From Vulcanimicrobiota bacterium (lineage in GTDB: Bacteria > Vulcanimicrobiota > JAJTBE01), in NCBI GenBank assembly GCA_021107945.1, contig JAIORV010000164.1, forward strand, positions 1-55,841: DNA of 55,841 nt, written 5' to 3'. This document shows positions 26,526-35,090 of the stretch, in pieces (within the stretch, counting starts at the first letter, position 1; each line of letters starts with the position of its first letter). Below the pieces are notes generated by a model. That model was not told where the DNA came from. It saw only the letters and a list, made by a program, of their open reading frames with translations, and did not search any database. Both the position numbers and the translations under genes were made by a program.

Positions 26526-27266
26526 ATGAACGAAGATACTTTGAATATAATATATGGGCGTCATCCCGTAATGGAGGCTATAAAATCGGAAGTCTCCATC
26601 GACAAGGTATATATTTATGAAAACATACAAAAAGGACTGCATCACAAGATAAAAAAAATTACAGCCAATAATAAAATCCCCCTCGTTACAATCAACAAGA
26701 TGGGACTTGACCGATTGTGCGGTCAGGTCAATCATCAGGGGATAGCAGCAATTTTATCCCACAGGGAATACAATACGATTGAAGAAATTTTCTTAGCGGC
26801 CGAAGTAAAAGATGAACCGCCTTTTATACTAGTCCTGAATGAAGTTCAGGATCCCCGTAACCTTGGCTCCTTGCTTCGCTCCGCAGACGGAGCGGGGGTT
26901 CATGGAGTGATTGTCGGCAGGCACAGATCGGCAAGTTTGTCTCCTGCCGTATCGAGGGTATCTGCCGGCGCCGATTGCCATATGAAAGTCGCCAGGGTCA
27001 CGAATATTTCTGATACGCTGGAAAACTTGAAAGACAGAGGACTTACTATAGTGGGGTCGGAATCCGACGGAGAACTTTTATATTTTGAATGTGATTATTC
27101 GGGACCCATTGCCCTCGTGGTTGGTGGCGAAGAAAAAGGATTAGGCCAGCGGGTAAAAAAAATATGTGACATCAGGGTCAAAATCCCCTTGAAAGGTGAG
27201 ATTTCATCGCTCAATGTGGGAGTAGCCGGTGGGATAGTAATGCTTGAAATAAGTAAACATCATTGA
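26526..27266 (+). CDS. rlmB: 23S rRNA (guanosine-2'-O-)-methyltransferase RlmB (SpoU family)
   Basis: 246 residues. An N-terminal substrate-binding domain (YGRHPVMEAI, VNHQGIAAI) and a knotted SPOUT domain with motif 1 NEVQDPRNLGSLLRSAD, motif 2 VVGGEEKGLG and motif 3 IPLKGEISSLNVGVAGGI. It methylates G2251 of 23S rRNA in the family. In Firmicutes rlmB stands just upstream of sigH, and the same order is seen here, supporting a common ancestral arrangement. Start at 26526, with only a GAGAGAGAA leader as RBS. Confidence 0.95.
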   Translation: MNEDTLNIIYGRHPVMEAIKSEVSIDKVYIYENIQKGLHHKIKKITANNKIPLVTINKMGLDRLCGQVNHQGIAAILSHREYNTIEEIFLAAEVKDEPPFILVLNEVQDPRNLGSLLRSADGAGVHGVIVGRHRSASLSPAVSRVSAGADCHMKVARVTNISDTLENLKDRGLTIVGSESDGELLYFECDYSGPIALVVGGEEKGLGQRVKKICDIRVKIPLKGEISSLNVGVAGGIVMLEISKHH

Positions 27267-27640
27267 TTTGATGCATGGAATAATCGGATTAGAGTTGATT
27301 GTGTTAACAAAATTTTAACATTGTGGAACAGCTTGCCATTTGCTTTATGTGTATATTATATATAACAGAAAATTATCATGATACTTTATTATTAAATGAA
27401 TGAAATAATTTTTTCAGCATGAATATTTCTCGAATAAAATCATGATAAATTGAGGAAAAAAAGCAGAGATGGGCTTCTCCGGTGTTTTATATTCAAGAAT
27501 AAAAGTGCTGAAACAGGAGATTTATTTTTTTCTCATGGGATATTACTTAAAACTATTGCCGTTAAATCCCTATATTATGCTTTTGCCGGATAAAAAATAT
27601 TGGGAAATACTTATAAAATATTGATTTTTTTACCTTTCCC

Positions 27641-27669
27641 TTGACTTCCATCATAACCTTACGTATAAT
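27641..27669 (+). promoter_or_regulatory. Sigma-70 type promoter of sigH
   Basis: TTGACT (27641-27646), 17-base spacer, TATAAT (27664-27669). Transcription would begin near 27676, about 43 bases before the start codon. The remaining gap 27267-27640 is very AT-rich with no gene; a GTTAACAAAATTTTAAC near-palindrome lies at 27303-27319. Confidence 0.8.
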
Positions 27670-27718
27670 AGTGAGGAACTTGTGACGGGTACACTTTCTT
27701 GAGAAAGAGGGCGTTAAG

Positions 27719-28363
27719 TTGCTGAGACTCACCAATAACTATCTAGCAAATCTTCAACAGGAATCTGATGAGGAAATTGTAAAGTTGGCAAAGAACGGGG
27801 ATGAGATGGCAACAGAGTTCTTAATAAACAAATATAAGAACTTCGTTCGCGTTAAAGCCAAATCTTATTTCCTAGTGGGGGCAGACCGCGAGGATATCAT
27901 CCAAGAGGGAATGATAGGGCTTTACAAATCAATCCGGGATTACCGGGCGGACAAACTTTCATCTTTTCGAGCTTTTGCAGAGCTTTGTATTACTCGTCAG
28001 ATAATTACGGCGATTAAAACCGCAACACGACAAAAACACATACCGTTAAATTCTTACATCTCACTTAACAAGCCTATTTACGACGAGGATTCCGACCGCA
28101 CAATGCTGGACATTCTCTCAGGTACAAAAGTAGCCGATCCCGAAGAGGTCTTTATCAGTCACGAGTTATCAGGAGATTTAAGGGAGAGAATACAAGAGAA
28201 CCTGAGCGAACTGGAGTCCAAGGTTTTGATGTCGTACCTTGAAGGTAAATCCTATCAGGAAATGGCAAAGGAACTAGATAGGCATGTAAAGTCTATTGAC
28301 AATGCATTACAAAGAGTGAAACGAAAAATTGAAAAGACACTTGGCGAGGAGAGTGAATTCTAA
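27719..28363 (+). CDS. sigH: RNA polymerase sigma factor, SigH (Spo0H) type
   Basis: 214 residues closely resembling B. subtilis SigH over the whole length: region 2 with YFLVGADREDIIQEGMIGLY, then RAFAELCITRQIITAIKTAT and RQKHIPLNSYISLNKPIYDE, and a region 4 helix-turn-helix (SYQEMAKELDRHVKSIDNAL). In Firmicutes it governs the transition state and early sporulation, as well as competence. The frame begins at TTG 27719; the RBS is weak (GAAAGAGGGCG). Strong -35/-10 promoter upstream and a hairpin terminator downstream suggest a monocistronic unit. The rpmG-secE-nusG genes usual in Firmicutes do not follow. Confidence 0.93.
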   Translation: MLRLTNNYLANLQQESDEEIVKLAKNGDEMATEFLINKYKNFVRVKAKSYFLVGADREDIIQEGMIGLYKSIRDYRADKLSSFRAFAELCITRQIITAIKTATRQKHIPLNSYISLNKPIYDEDSDRTMLDILSGTKVADPEEVFISHELSGDLRERIQENLSELESKVLMSYLEGKSYQEMAKELDRHVKSIDNALQRVKRKIEKTLGEESEF

Positions 28364-28409
28364 TACTTCTGCGACTAGATATTCAAGTCTGACGACTCAG
28401 AATTTGAAG

Positions 28410-28459
28410 AAATCGGGCAGGATCGGGAGGTGAAAATAAAAACCCATTTTGCCCGATTT
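28410..28459 (+). terminator. Candidate terminator after sigH
   Basis: Ten-base stem AAATCGGGCA (28410-28419) / TGCCCGATTT (28450-28459) around a 30-base loop, followed by a CATTTT run. The loop is long, so strength is uncertain. Confidence 0.5.
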
Positions 28460-28497
28460 CATTTTCGGTTACAATAAACCCGGATAATGCTTTTTTA

Positions 28498-28577
28498 ATT
28501 CAACGCAGAGGACGCGGAGGGCGCAGAGAATTCTCCGATTTTTTTCCCGTTTTCTCTGCGATCTCTGCGGTAAAAAC
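28498..28577. repeat. Inverted CGCAGAG-class repeat
   Basis: The left arm AACGCAGAGGACGCGGAGGG (28502-28521, continuing GCGCAGAGAATTC) and the right arm TTTTCTCTGCGATCTCTGCG (28550-28570) face each other about 25 bases apart, forming an imperfect hairpin directly before the methyltransferase gene. Confidence 0.75.
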
Positions 28578-28617
28578 CCCCGGGATTGAACAGTAAGAAA
28601 TCAACATTAAAGGGCTG

Positions 28618-29313
28618 ATGAGATTGCAGAAAAACAAGGACTTATTTGCCAAAATTGCTCAACAATATAACTCCTGGTACGAAGACCCTGTGAACAGGTG
28701 CATGGACAGGCAGGAGAAAGCTGCTGTTACTGATGCCTTGAAAGGAACAGGATATAGAGCGAATCTCCTTGAAGTGGGCTGTGGCACGGGACACTGGACC
28801 GAGTTTTTTCTTTCGAAGGGATTTCAGACAACAGGTCTGGATATAAGTGATGAAATGCTCCGTGTTGCAAGGAGCAAGGAGATGAAATCCGCTCATTTCA
28901 TACAGGGAGACGCTCATAAACTTCCTTTTGAAGACGAGACTTTCGACATCTGCGCCGCCATTACTCTTCTCGAGTTCGTTGATGATCCCCGCAAGGTGAT
29001 ATCCCAAATGTACAGGGTGACCCGTCCTGGAGGCAGGATTATAATGGGAGTCCTGAATAAATATTCAATCGTAGGGATCCGCAGAATGCTTAAACCCGGG
29101 AAAACAATCTTCAGCGACGCCCATTTTTTCAGCTTCAGAGAACTCCAGGAGACTTTAAGCAAATTCGGCAGAAGCAGGATTATGGGATCCACATTCTGCC
29201 TTCCCTGGGAATGGGCGCTCCCATATGCAAATGTTATAGAGGAGTTCGGAAGGCTTTTCGTGCCTTTCTGGGGAACTTTTCTTGTGGGAGTGCTGTTTAA
29301 GGATAATAGATGA
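28618..29313 (+). CDS. Class I SAM-dependent methyltransferase (Methyltransf_11)
   Basis: 231 residues. Motif I is LLEVGCGTGHWTEFFLSKG (residues about 48-66), the acidic motif TTGLDISDEML, motif II/III FDICAAITLLEFVDDPRKV and RVTRPGGRIIMGVLN: a complete UbiE/BioC-like Rossmann fold. The C-terminal part (FFSFRELQETLSKFG) forms the usual variable lid. The substrate is unknown. Start ATG at 28618 after TAAAGGGCTG. Followed by a 130-base gap of AGGAAATAAGG-type simple sequence. Confidence 0.88.
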   Translation: MRLQKNKDLFAKIAQQYNSWYEDPVNRCMDRQEKAAVTDALKGTGYRANLLEVGCGTGHWTEFFLSKGFQTTGLDISDEMLRVARSKEMKSAHFIQGDAHKLPFEDETFDICAAITLLEFVDDPRKVISQMYRVTRPGGRIIMGVLNKYSIVGIRRMLKPGKTIFSDAHFFSFRELQETLSKFGRSRIMGSTFCLPWEWALPYANVIEEFGRLFVPFWGTFLVGVLFKDNR

Positions 29314-29443
29314 CGGAAGCCGGAATAAGGAATGCAGGAAGATGAGGAAATGAGGATTTATCTTCTAAGGAAATAAGGAAATGGATAACTGATCTCACTT
29401 CTCATCTCCCCTTTCCCCTTATCCCTTATGGAAAGGAAATACC

Positions 29444-30394
29444 ATGTATAAAACATTATTCGGACCTGTGGCTTCCCGCAGATTGGGAAGATCGCTGGGT
29501 GTTGACCTCGTACCTTACAAGGTATGCTCATACAACTGCATTTATTGCCAATTGGGTGAGACGACGGATCTTACGATTGACAGGAAAACATATCAACCCA
29601 CACGCCTTATATATAACGAGATAATGGATTTTCTAAAAACCTCCGATTCATCAAGAGAAACCGATATTATTTCCCTTGCAGGATCCGGTGAACCTACGCT
29701 TGCCAAAAATTGCGGACAGGTAATTCGGTGGATCAGGGATATAACACCGATTCCTATGGCGGTTCTTACAAACGGCTCCATGCTGTGGAGGGAAGAGGTC
29801 AGGGAGGATCTTATCTCCGCTGATATTGTTTTGCCTTCTATTGATGCGGTTACAGATGAGGTATTTCAAAGGATTAACAGGCCTGCTCCGGCTTTATCGA
29901 TTGAAAAAATACTTGACGGAATCGAGAAATTCTCCAAAATCTTTAACGGCAGGCTTTTCCCTGAAGTAATGGTTATCGAGGGATTCAATGATCATGACGG
30001 GGAAATCAAAAAAATCATTCAATACCTGAGAAAACTGAATCCCGATCGGGTTCATCTCAATGTCGTGGAAAGACCGGGAACAGATAAAGACGTTAAATCC
30101 CCCCGCGCTGATCGAATGAAGGAAATCGCCTCAATGTTCCCCATGGAAATACCTGTGGATATCGTGGGAAAGTCTCCCCATATATTTACACCTGGAGACC
30201 GGAAAAACATAGAGGAGAAGATTCTTTCCCATCTTGCCCGGAGACCGGCAGTGCCCGGAGACCTTGCAGCAGGACTTGGAGTGTCGCCTGAAGTAATAAC
30301 AAATGCACTCGGGGAGCTTGTAAAGCAGGATAAGATAATTGAAACACCGGATCGAACCGATAATTACTACTACCTGAAAAGGAGATTATCGTGA
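29444..30394 (+). CDS. Radical SAM protein, COG0731 (wyosine-synthase-like)
   Basis: 316 residues. The [4Fe-4S]/SAM motif C28-x3-C32-x2-C35 (VCSYNCIYCQLG) is followed by SLAGSGEPTLAKNCG, PIPMAVLTNGSML and DIVLPSIDAVTDEVFQRINR, typical of COG0731. The C-terminal 70 residues form a winged-helix-like module (ILSHLARRPAVPGDLAAGLG). Archaeal relatives make the tRNA base wybutosine; the bacterial function is unknown. The stop overlaps the GTG start of the next gene, so the two are translationally coupled. RBS GGAAAGGAAA. Confidence 0.87.
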   Translation: MYKTLFGPVASRRLGRSLGVDLVPYKVCSYNCIYCQLGETTDLTIDRKTYQPTRLIYNEIMDFLKTSDSSRETDIISLAGSGEPTLAKNCGQVIRWIRDITPIPMAVLTNGSMLWREEVREDLISADIVLPSIDAVTDEVFQRINRPAPALSIEKILDGIEKFSKIFNGRLFPEVMVIEGFNDHDGEIKKIIQYLRKLNPDRVHLNVVERPGTDKDVKSPRADRMKEIASMFPMEIPVDIVGKSPHIFTPGDRKNIEEKILSHLARRPAVPGDLAAGLGVSPEVITNALGELVKQDKIIETPDRTDNYYYLKRRLS

Positions 30395-30975
30395 AAAAAT
30401 TCAAATGCGCCCATTGTGGATTGAATGCATGCTATGAGGGAAAGGATTGTGCCGGTAATGCATATGAAATAAAAGAAATTATACAAAAAGAAGAAAATTA
30501 TAAGATAATGAAGGCCGCCGCATTTATTGAAGGCACTTACTATATGCAAAAAACAAGACTTGAGGAAATCATTGAATTTTGTAAAATTATGGGTTATAAA
30601 CATCTTGGGCTGGCTTTCTGCATAGGAATGGCGGAAGAGGCGCGGTTGCTGGCAGACATTCTTGAGAAACGCTTTGAAGTTACATCCGTTTGTTGCAAGG
30701 TTTGTGGAATAAGCAAGGATGAACTCGGACTTAAAAAGATTCGTGAAGATAGATATGAAGCGACTTGCAATCCCGTCGCCCAGGCACAGATAATGAACAA
30801 AGCTGATGTTGATCTGAATATAATCGCCGGATTATGCATCGGGCACGATATAGTCTTTACAAAGAATTGTAATGCCCCTGTCACAACTCTGATTGTAAAG
30901 GACAGGGTAATGGCGCATAATCCCGCAGGCGCGATATACTCAGGTTATCATAGAAAAAGAATAACTTCACAATAA
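30391..30975 (+). CDS. DUF1847 cysteine-rich protein
   Basis: 194 residues beginning with GTG at 30391, overlapping the radical SAM gene by four bases (GTGA). The N-terminus has a metal-type cluster C6-x2-C9-x4-C14-x5-C20, and further cysteines occur in SVCCKVCGISKDELG, ATCNPVAQAQ, GLCIGHDIVF and KNCNAPVTTL. This is the DUF1847 pattern, a presumed metal-binding family of anaerobes with no proven role. The tight coupling to a radical SAM enzyme and to a DUF364 protein suggests a shared redox or metal-related task (inference). Confidence 0.88.
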   Translation: MKKFKCAHCGLNACYEGKDCAGNAYEIKEIIQKEENYKIMKAAAFIEGTYYMQKTRLEEIIEFCKIMGYKHLGLAFCIGMAEEARLLADILEKRFEVTSVCCKVCGISKDELGLKKIREDRYEATCNPVAQAQIMNKADVDLNIIAGLCIGHDIVFTKNCNAPVTTLIVKDRVMAHNPAGAIYSGYHRKRITSQ

Positions 30976-30991
30976 ACAGGAGATGATCATA

Positions 30992-31741
30992 ATGATATGT
31001 AAAAAATTACTGAATCTTGCCGTTCCCCGGATGAAAAATTTAAAAGTCGAAGATTTGAGGATAGGGCTGGGTTACGTTGCATTAAAGAATTCTGCCGGCG
31101 GAGTGGGACTTTCATACGTGCTTAGAGATCGCCTTCCCCAGGGCTGTTCACAATTAAAGGGATCAGGAGAATATATCGGCGCAGACCTGGAAGATGTAGC
31201 CAAGATGTTTATGGATCATGGAAATGTGTTAAGATCCTCCTTGGGACTTGCCGCCATCAATTCCGTGAGCCCTACTGGAGAAAATGGAACTACCTCAGGG
31301 GATGTCATGGAGATACTGGACATAAAAAAAGATGAATGGGTCGGCATGGTGGGGTATTTTGCACCCCTGGTAAAACGGATTAATAAAATCACGCCACATC
31401 TCTTTGTAATTGAAGATAAGCTTGAATACCGTAAAAATGGAACATACAGGATTTTTGACGAAATCATGAACAACTGTGATGTAATGATAATTACGGCAAC
31501 AAGTCTTATTAACAAGACTTTTGAGGAAGTATTAAGCAAAACTGAAAAAGCAAGAAAAAGAGTCCTGCTGGGACCGTCATCTCCTCTTTACAGGGATTTC
31601 TTCGAAGGAATGGGACTGGATATTATATCAGGAATGATTGTCCAGGATACAGAAAAGGTTATGAATATTGTCAGCCAGGGCGGAGGCACCAGGGACTTCA
31701 AGAATTACAGCAAAAAGGTTAACATTGTTATGAATGGATGA
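30992..31741 (+). CDS. DUF364/DUF4213 Rossmann-like protein
   Basis: 249 residues from the ATG at 30992, which has AGGAG nine bases upstream (three in-frame codons at 30983-30991 precede it). An N-terminal DUF4213-like enolase-N fold (DLRIGLGYVALKNSAGGVGL) and a C-terminal DUF364 Rossmann part (MVGYFAPLVKRI, CDVMIITATSLINKTFEEVL, RVLLGPSSPLYRDFF, DIISGMIVQD). Related proteins are suspected to handle metals or cofactors; no reaction is known. It is the third gene of the radical SAM-DUF1847 operon. Confidence 0.85.
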   Translation: MICKKLLNLAVPRMKNLKVEDLRIGLGYVALKNSAGGVGLSYVLRDRLPQGCSQLKGSGEYIGADLEDVAKMFMDHGNVLRSSLGLAAINSVSPTGENGTTSGDVMEILDIKKDEWVGMVGYFAPLVKRINKITPHLFVIEDKLEYRKNGTYRIFDEIMNNCDVMIITATSLINKTFEEVLSKTEKARKRVLLGPSSPLYRDFFEGMGLDIISGMIVQDTEKVMNIVSQGGGTRDFKNYSKKVNIVMNG

Positions 31742-31744
31742 AAT

Positions 31745-31840
31745 CATTCACCGCAGAAGCCTGCCCTGAAGACGTCATCCTGAACTTGTTTCAGGATTGT
31801 TTCAGGGTTCGCAGAGGACACTGAAACAAGTTCAGTGTGG
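31745..31840. repeat. CGCAGAG repeat interrupted by a TGAACTTGTTTCAGG element
   Basis: CACCGCAGA (31747-31755) and GTTCGCAGAGGACAC (31808-31822) look like two halves of one CGCAGAG unit split by a stretch with CATCCTGAACTTGTTTCAGG (31777-31796) and a second TTGTTTCAGG. A similar nesting is seen at 42400-42537. The rest of the gap up to 31972 has no recognisable content. Confidence 0.6.
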
Positions 31841-31972
31841 GGTCTGAGTTTATTCCAAACCCATGCCCCTTTCAATATTTCCTGATAAACATGCTTCTAC
31901 AATGACAAGTTTGGTTCGTATATTTGATATATTTAATAATAAATTTGCAAGATCCTTCTAGCCAATAATGGG

Positions 31973-32342
31973 TCAAATACCCAAACAGGTAGCTGAATCT
32001 GTATAAGGATCTCTAATTGCTCCATGAGCTGCAATTATGATATAATCATACTTTGTTAAAGCTTCTTTAATCTGATCAAGTGATTCTAAAGGTTCATCAT
32101 CTACTTTATTCCCCCCTGATCTGACAATATCCATGGCATTTTTATCGTAACCTTGCCTGCCTTGTCCATACAGTATCAAAATATCATCGTGTCCACTGGG
32201 ATCCGAATAAGAAATCGGATTCCCCCCACAGTACATATACGGATGTTGGCTTGCGGGGTCTGTCATGTATCCCTTGAACGCGTCGGGCGAGAGGAATCTG
32301 CCTGTTTCGGGGTCGTAATGTCTTACGCCGGTTTTGTATCCG
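31973..32342 (-). pseudogene. Rhs tip fragment 1 (truncated, caspase-like motif)
   Basis: Begins abruptly inside the Rhs core (FGYKTGVRHYDPETGRFLSP), runs through the conserved PHPYMYCGGNP-like end and SDPSG boundary, and then has a variable tip of about 70 residues (DDILILYGQGRQGYD... YDYIIIAAHGAIRDP). The tip stops early (TATCLGI). The AAHGA motif resembles IIVAHGA in the tip of the main Rhs gene, suggesting a related but truncated caspase-like domain. No start codon or RBS for the fragment. It begins six bases after the stop codon of the preceding candidate immunity gene. Confidence 0.75.
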
Positions 32343-32347
32343 AAGTA

Positions 32348-32842
32348 CTAATATACAATCATCCTATTGTCATTATCTCTAATAGCGCAAGGCCAATGCC
32401 CATCCCGATACCAGGGTATCATTTTTCGGAAGAAAAAAGGAGATTCGGGCTTAATGGAAACAAGGATTTCCAATGTTGTAAGGCCGGCCCAAATTGCAGC
32501 TTTTCCTTTCAAGATGCTAGGCTTAGAACAGAATGGCAAGGACTTAACTTTATCGTAGGGAATATTTAGCCCTCTTTCCCTGTCGCTTTGATCCAAAACT
32601 CCCTTGGATTCCAACTTACTAAAAATACTATTGATCTCACGCAATGCATTCAGATTGCTGTTATTTCCCAATGGGTGAGATGCCCAAGCATCTTCAAGGT
32701 GCCATACACGGATTACGTTTGAATCCATCTTGTTATGTTTTCCCACGTTAGCAAACCATGAAAAGCTACTTAAAGAATCAATAAACTTAAATATTTCCGG
32801 AGCCTTTTCCCCAAATAATCTGTCGTTTTCTTTTTGATTCAA
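32348..32842 (-). CDS. Candidate immunity protein of Rhs tip 3
   Basis: 164 residues, not recognised. A soluble alpha/beta protein with FKFIDSLSSFSWFANVGKHN and EDAWASHPLGNNSN, no signal peptide. The role is inferred from position: the ATG lies 16 bases behind the stop of Rhs tip 3, and the gene ends exactly at the next Rhs fragment. Its composition is more AT-rich than the Rhs core, as is usual for exchangeable immunity genes. Confidence 0.65.
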   Translation of the reverse strand: MNQKENDRLFGEKAPEIFKFIDSLSSFSWFANVGKHNKMDSNVIRVWHLEDAWASHPLGNNSNLNALREINSIFSKLESKGVLDQSDRERGLNIPYDKVKSLPFCSKPSILKGKAAIWAGLTTLEILVSIKPESPFFFRKMIPWYRDGHWPCAIRDNDNRMIVY

Positions 32843-32858
32843 AATAGTTTTTCCTTTC

Positions 32859-33612
32859 TTACCTTATATTGAAAAGTTCTTTTGCGGCATCTAACAACTT
32901 ATGATAATTATTGTAGTTTCGTCCGGTTACATATTCATGTAACTGTCTTTGCTGGCCTTTATTAAGCTTTAGCTTCTTTGCCACATCCCTGAATTCTTTA
33001 TTATGCTTTCTTAAGGCATCCCTACTTTTAAACTTTGGCCCTTTTCCTTTTCCACTCCCCATCGCTTTCGAAAGTTTCATCGATCCCACGATACCCTTTG
33101 CGATCCCGTAAACTGCAATTAATTTGCCAGCAGCTGCAACTTTAATTGTGCCTGTTGCGGCAATTCCACCACCTAAGATATCTAAGGGGCCTAATAACGG
33201 GGAATCAAGTTGTGTAATGATAAGGCCGCCAAGAATCCAGAATCCGCCATCGCGGATATCGCGAATTGCCTCCCGTTCCTCTTTAGATAAATACCCACTT
33301 GGATCACTATATCGAACAGGATTCCCCCGGCAATACATATACGGATGCTGGGATGCGGGGTCGGTCATGTATCCCTTGAACGCGTCAGGCGAGAGGAATC
33401 TGCCTGTTTCGGGGTCGTATTGTCGAACGCCGGTTTTGTATCCGAAGGGGCCCTTGTCGTAGCCTTTGTATGAAGCTAATTGATCTCCGTAATAACCTCC
33501 GCCCTCGGTTGTAGCGCCGTAGCTGTCATACGCATACAGATGATACGGCAACTGCCCTGCTTTATTCGATACCTGAACAACATTCCCTTGCCCGTCGTAG
33601 GAGAAGTAGTAT
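32859..33612 (-). pseudogene. Rhs tip fragment 3 (silent cassette)
   Basis: Starts without an ATG or RBS at the YYFSYDGQGNVVQV segment of the Rhs core, contains the whole core end, and after RYSDPSGY has a tip of about 137 residues: a hydrophobic part (GGLIITQLDSPLLGPLDILG, KLIAVYGIAKGIVGSM) and a basic C-terminal domain (KFKSRDALRKHNKEF, KLNKGQQRQLHEYVTG). The C-terminal part could be a nuclease-type toxin; the family was not identified. An in-frame stop just upstream (near 33625) shows that it cannot be translated as part of a longer Rhs protein in this position. Confidence 0.8.
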
Positions 33613-33654
33613 TCCTTGAAGGTTTATGTTCAAATTACCATATTTATTTTTCTA

Positions 33655-34194
33655 TCAAATTAAGCGATAGACTTTCCATACTACAAATCCCCCCTCGTAA
33701 TCCGGTAACTTCATCTCCATATATTTATTCATAAAATCACATGCATCAGCAAAACAATCAAATAATCCATTTTTATTTAACAGAGGTAGATAATTACTAA
33801 GGTTTACATCGAAGTCTCCTACTATTGACCAGAAGGGGGCTATTCCACCTGCCACATCATATCCAAGTTCTTCAATATTAAAATCCAATTTTATATTCTC
33901 ATTGGATTCCGCTTCCTTACAAAAGATAATCTCAAATTCCCTATGTGATTTACTGAATTTTTTTAGTAAAATTTTTGCATTCTCATAAGTCGGTATAAAG
34001 CCATTATCATCATTGAATTTATCAGCAAATACATATTCGTCCATTGCTTCTTCTTCGGACTTATATTCATCGGGAACTGGAGGCAAATAGTAACATGGCA
34101 TCCGATCTATACCTTTATATCGCAGATTAAGTGTTTCTTTCTGCTCCTCCGGGAATTTAAGTACAACCAGAAAACCTTGTTTTTTTCTACTCAT
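33655..34194 (-). CDS. Candidate immunity protein of Rhs tip 2
   Basis: 179 residues from the ATG at 34194, which has AGAGGAG at correct spacing; the frame extends 15 codons upstream into the end of the Rhs tip. An acidic soluble protein with no signal peptide (VFADKFNDDNGFIPTYENAK, GYDVAGGIAPFWSIVGDFDV). Unrecognised, but size, acidity and position directly behind a toxin-like tip (16 bases) fit an Rhs immunity protein. The next Rhs fragment begins about 40 bases after its stop. Confidence 0.7.
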   Translation of the reverse strand: MSRKKQGFLVVLKFPEEQKETLNLRYKGIDRMPCYYLPPVPDEYKSEEEAMDEYVFADKFNDDNGFIPTYENAKILLKKFSKSHREFEIIFCKEAESNENIKLDFNIEELGYDVAGGIAPFWSIVGDFDVNLSNYLPLLNKNGLFDCFADACDFMNKYMEMKLPDYEGGFVVWKVYRLI

Positions 34195-34210
34195 ATGCTT
34201 TACTCCTCTA

Positions 34211-35050
34211 TTACTCGGAAGGCTTCCAACCTGGGGCAACAGGAATATGCCGACTTCTCTCTCCCGGTCTCTTATAATTGATATGAGGCATATTCCATTT
34301 CTTGCCTTTGTGTCCTTTATCGTAACGAGGGTTATAACCCCCTTTCTTTAATTTTCTCCATATTTTATTGGCATCCTCTGGAGAATATGGCCTACCTGTA
34401 GGATGTTTTCTTTTTAAAAATCCCCTGAATTTGGCTGGATCACTTAGAATATCACCTATGCCTCTTCCTCCATTACCCGGAGTAGGCTTATATCTAATTC
34501 TAAAATTCCAGTCAATTACACCTCCGGTTACACCTTCATATATACTAGCTCCTGATGCAATTCCTATTGCTATAATTGCTACCCCAATGGATGCATCTGT
34601 GATATAACCTGCAAGTTTACCATGCCTATATGCTTCCTCGCTTAAATCCCCCCAACCCCGGCCTCCTGGTGCGCCGTAAGGACCGGGAATAACACTTTGC
34701 CATTTATAATATTCCCAAATATCTTTCGCATCATACCCACTCGGATCACTATACCGAATCGGATTCCCCCTACAATACATATACGGATGTTGTGATGCGG
34801 GGTCGGTCATGTAACCCTTAAATGGATCAGGCGAGAGGAATCTGCCTGTTTCAGGGTCGTATTGACGCACGCCGGTTTTGTATCCGAAGGGACCTTTGTC
34901 GTAGCCTTTGTATGAAGCTAATTGATCTCCGTAATAGCCTCCTCCCTCGGTTGTTGCGCCGTAGCTATCATACGCATACAGATGATACGGTAACTGCCCT
35001 GCTTTATTCGATACCTGAACAACATTCCCTTGCCCGTCGTAGGAGAAGTA
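34211..35050 (-). pseudogene. Rhs tip fragment 2 (silent cassette, nuclease-like tip)
   Basis: The open frame extends to a TTG at 35080, but homology to Rhs starts at the YFSYDGQGN segment near 35050. After RYSDPSGY come about 170 residues: an aromatic linker (IWEYYKWQSVIPGPYG), a hydrophobic helix (ASIGVAIIAIGIASGASIY) and a basic C-terminal domain (WRKLKKGGYNPRYDKGHKGK, then WNMPHINYK). The His/Asp/Asn-rich end suggests a nuclease-type polymorphic toxin (inference; family not identified). It lacks a convincing RBS and the first part of an Rhs protein, so it is most likely a stored cassette. Confidence 0.8.
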
Positions 35051-35090
35051 ATGCAAAAGGTATATGTCCCCAATTACCAATCACCCTTAA

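Noticed and set aside
27267-27640. Possible riboswitch or small RNA before sigH.
   Set aside because: No conserved riboswitch core was recognised; only AT-rich DNA and the promoter are evident.
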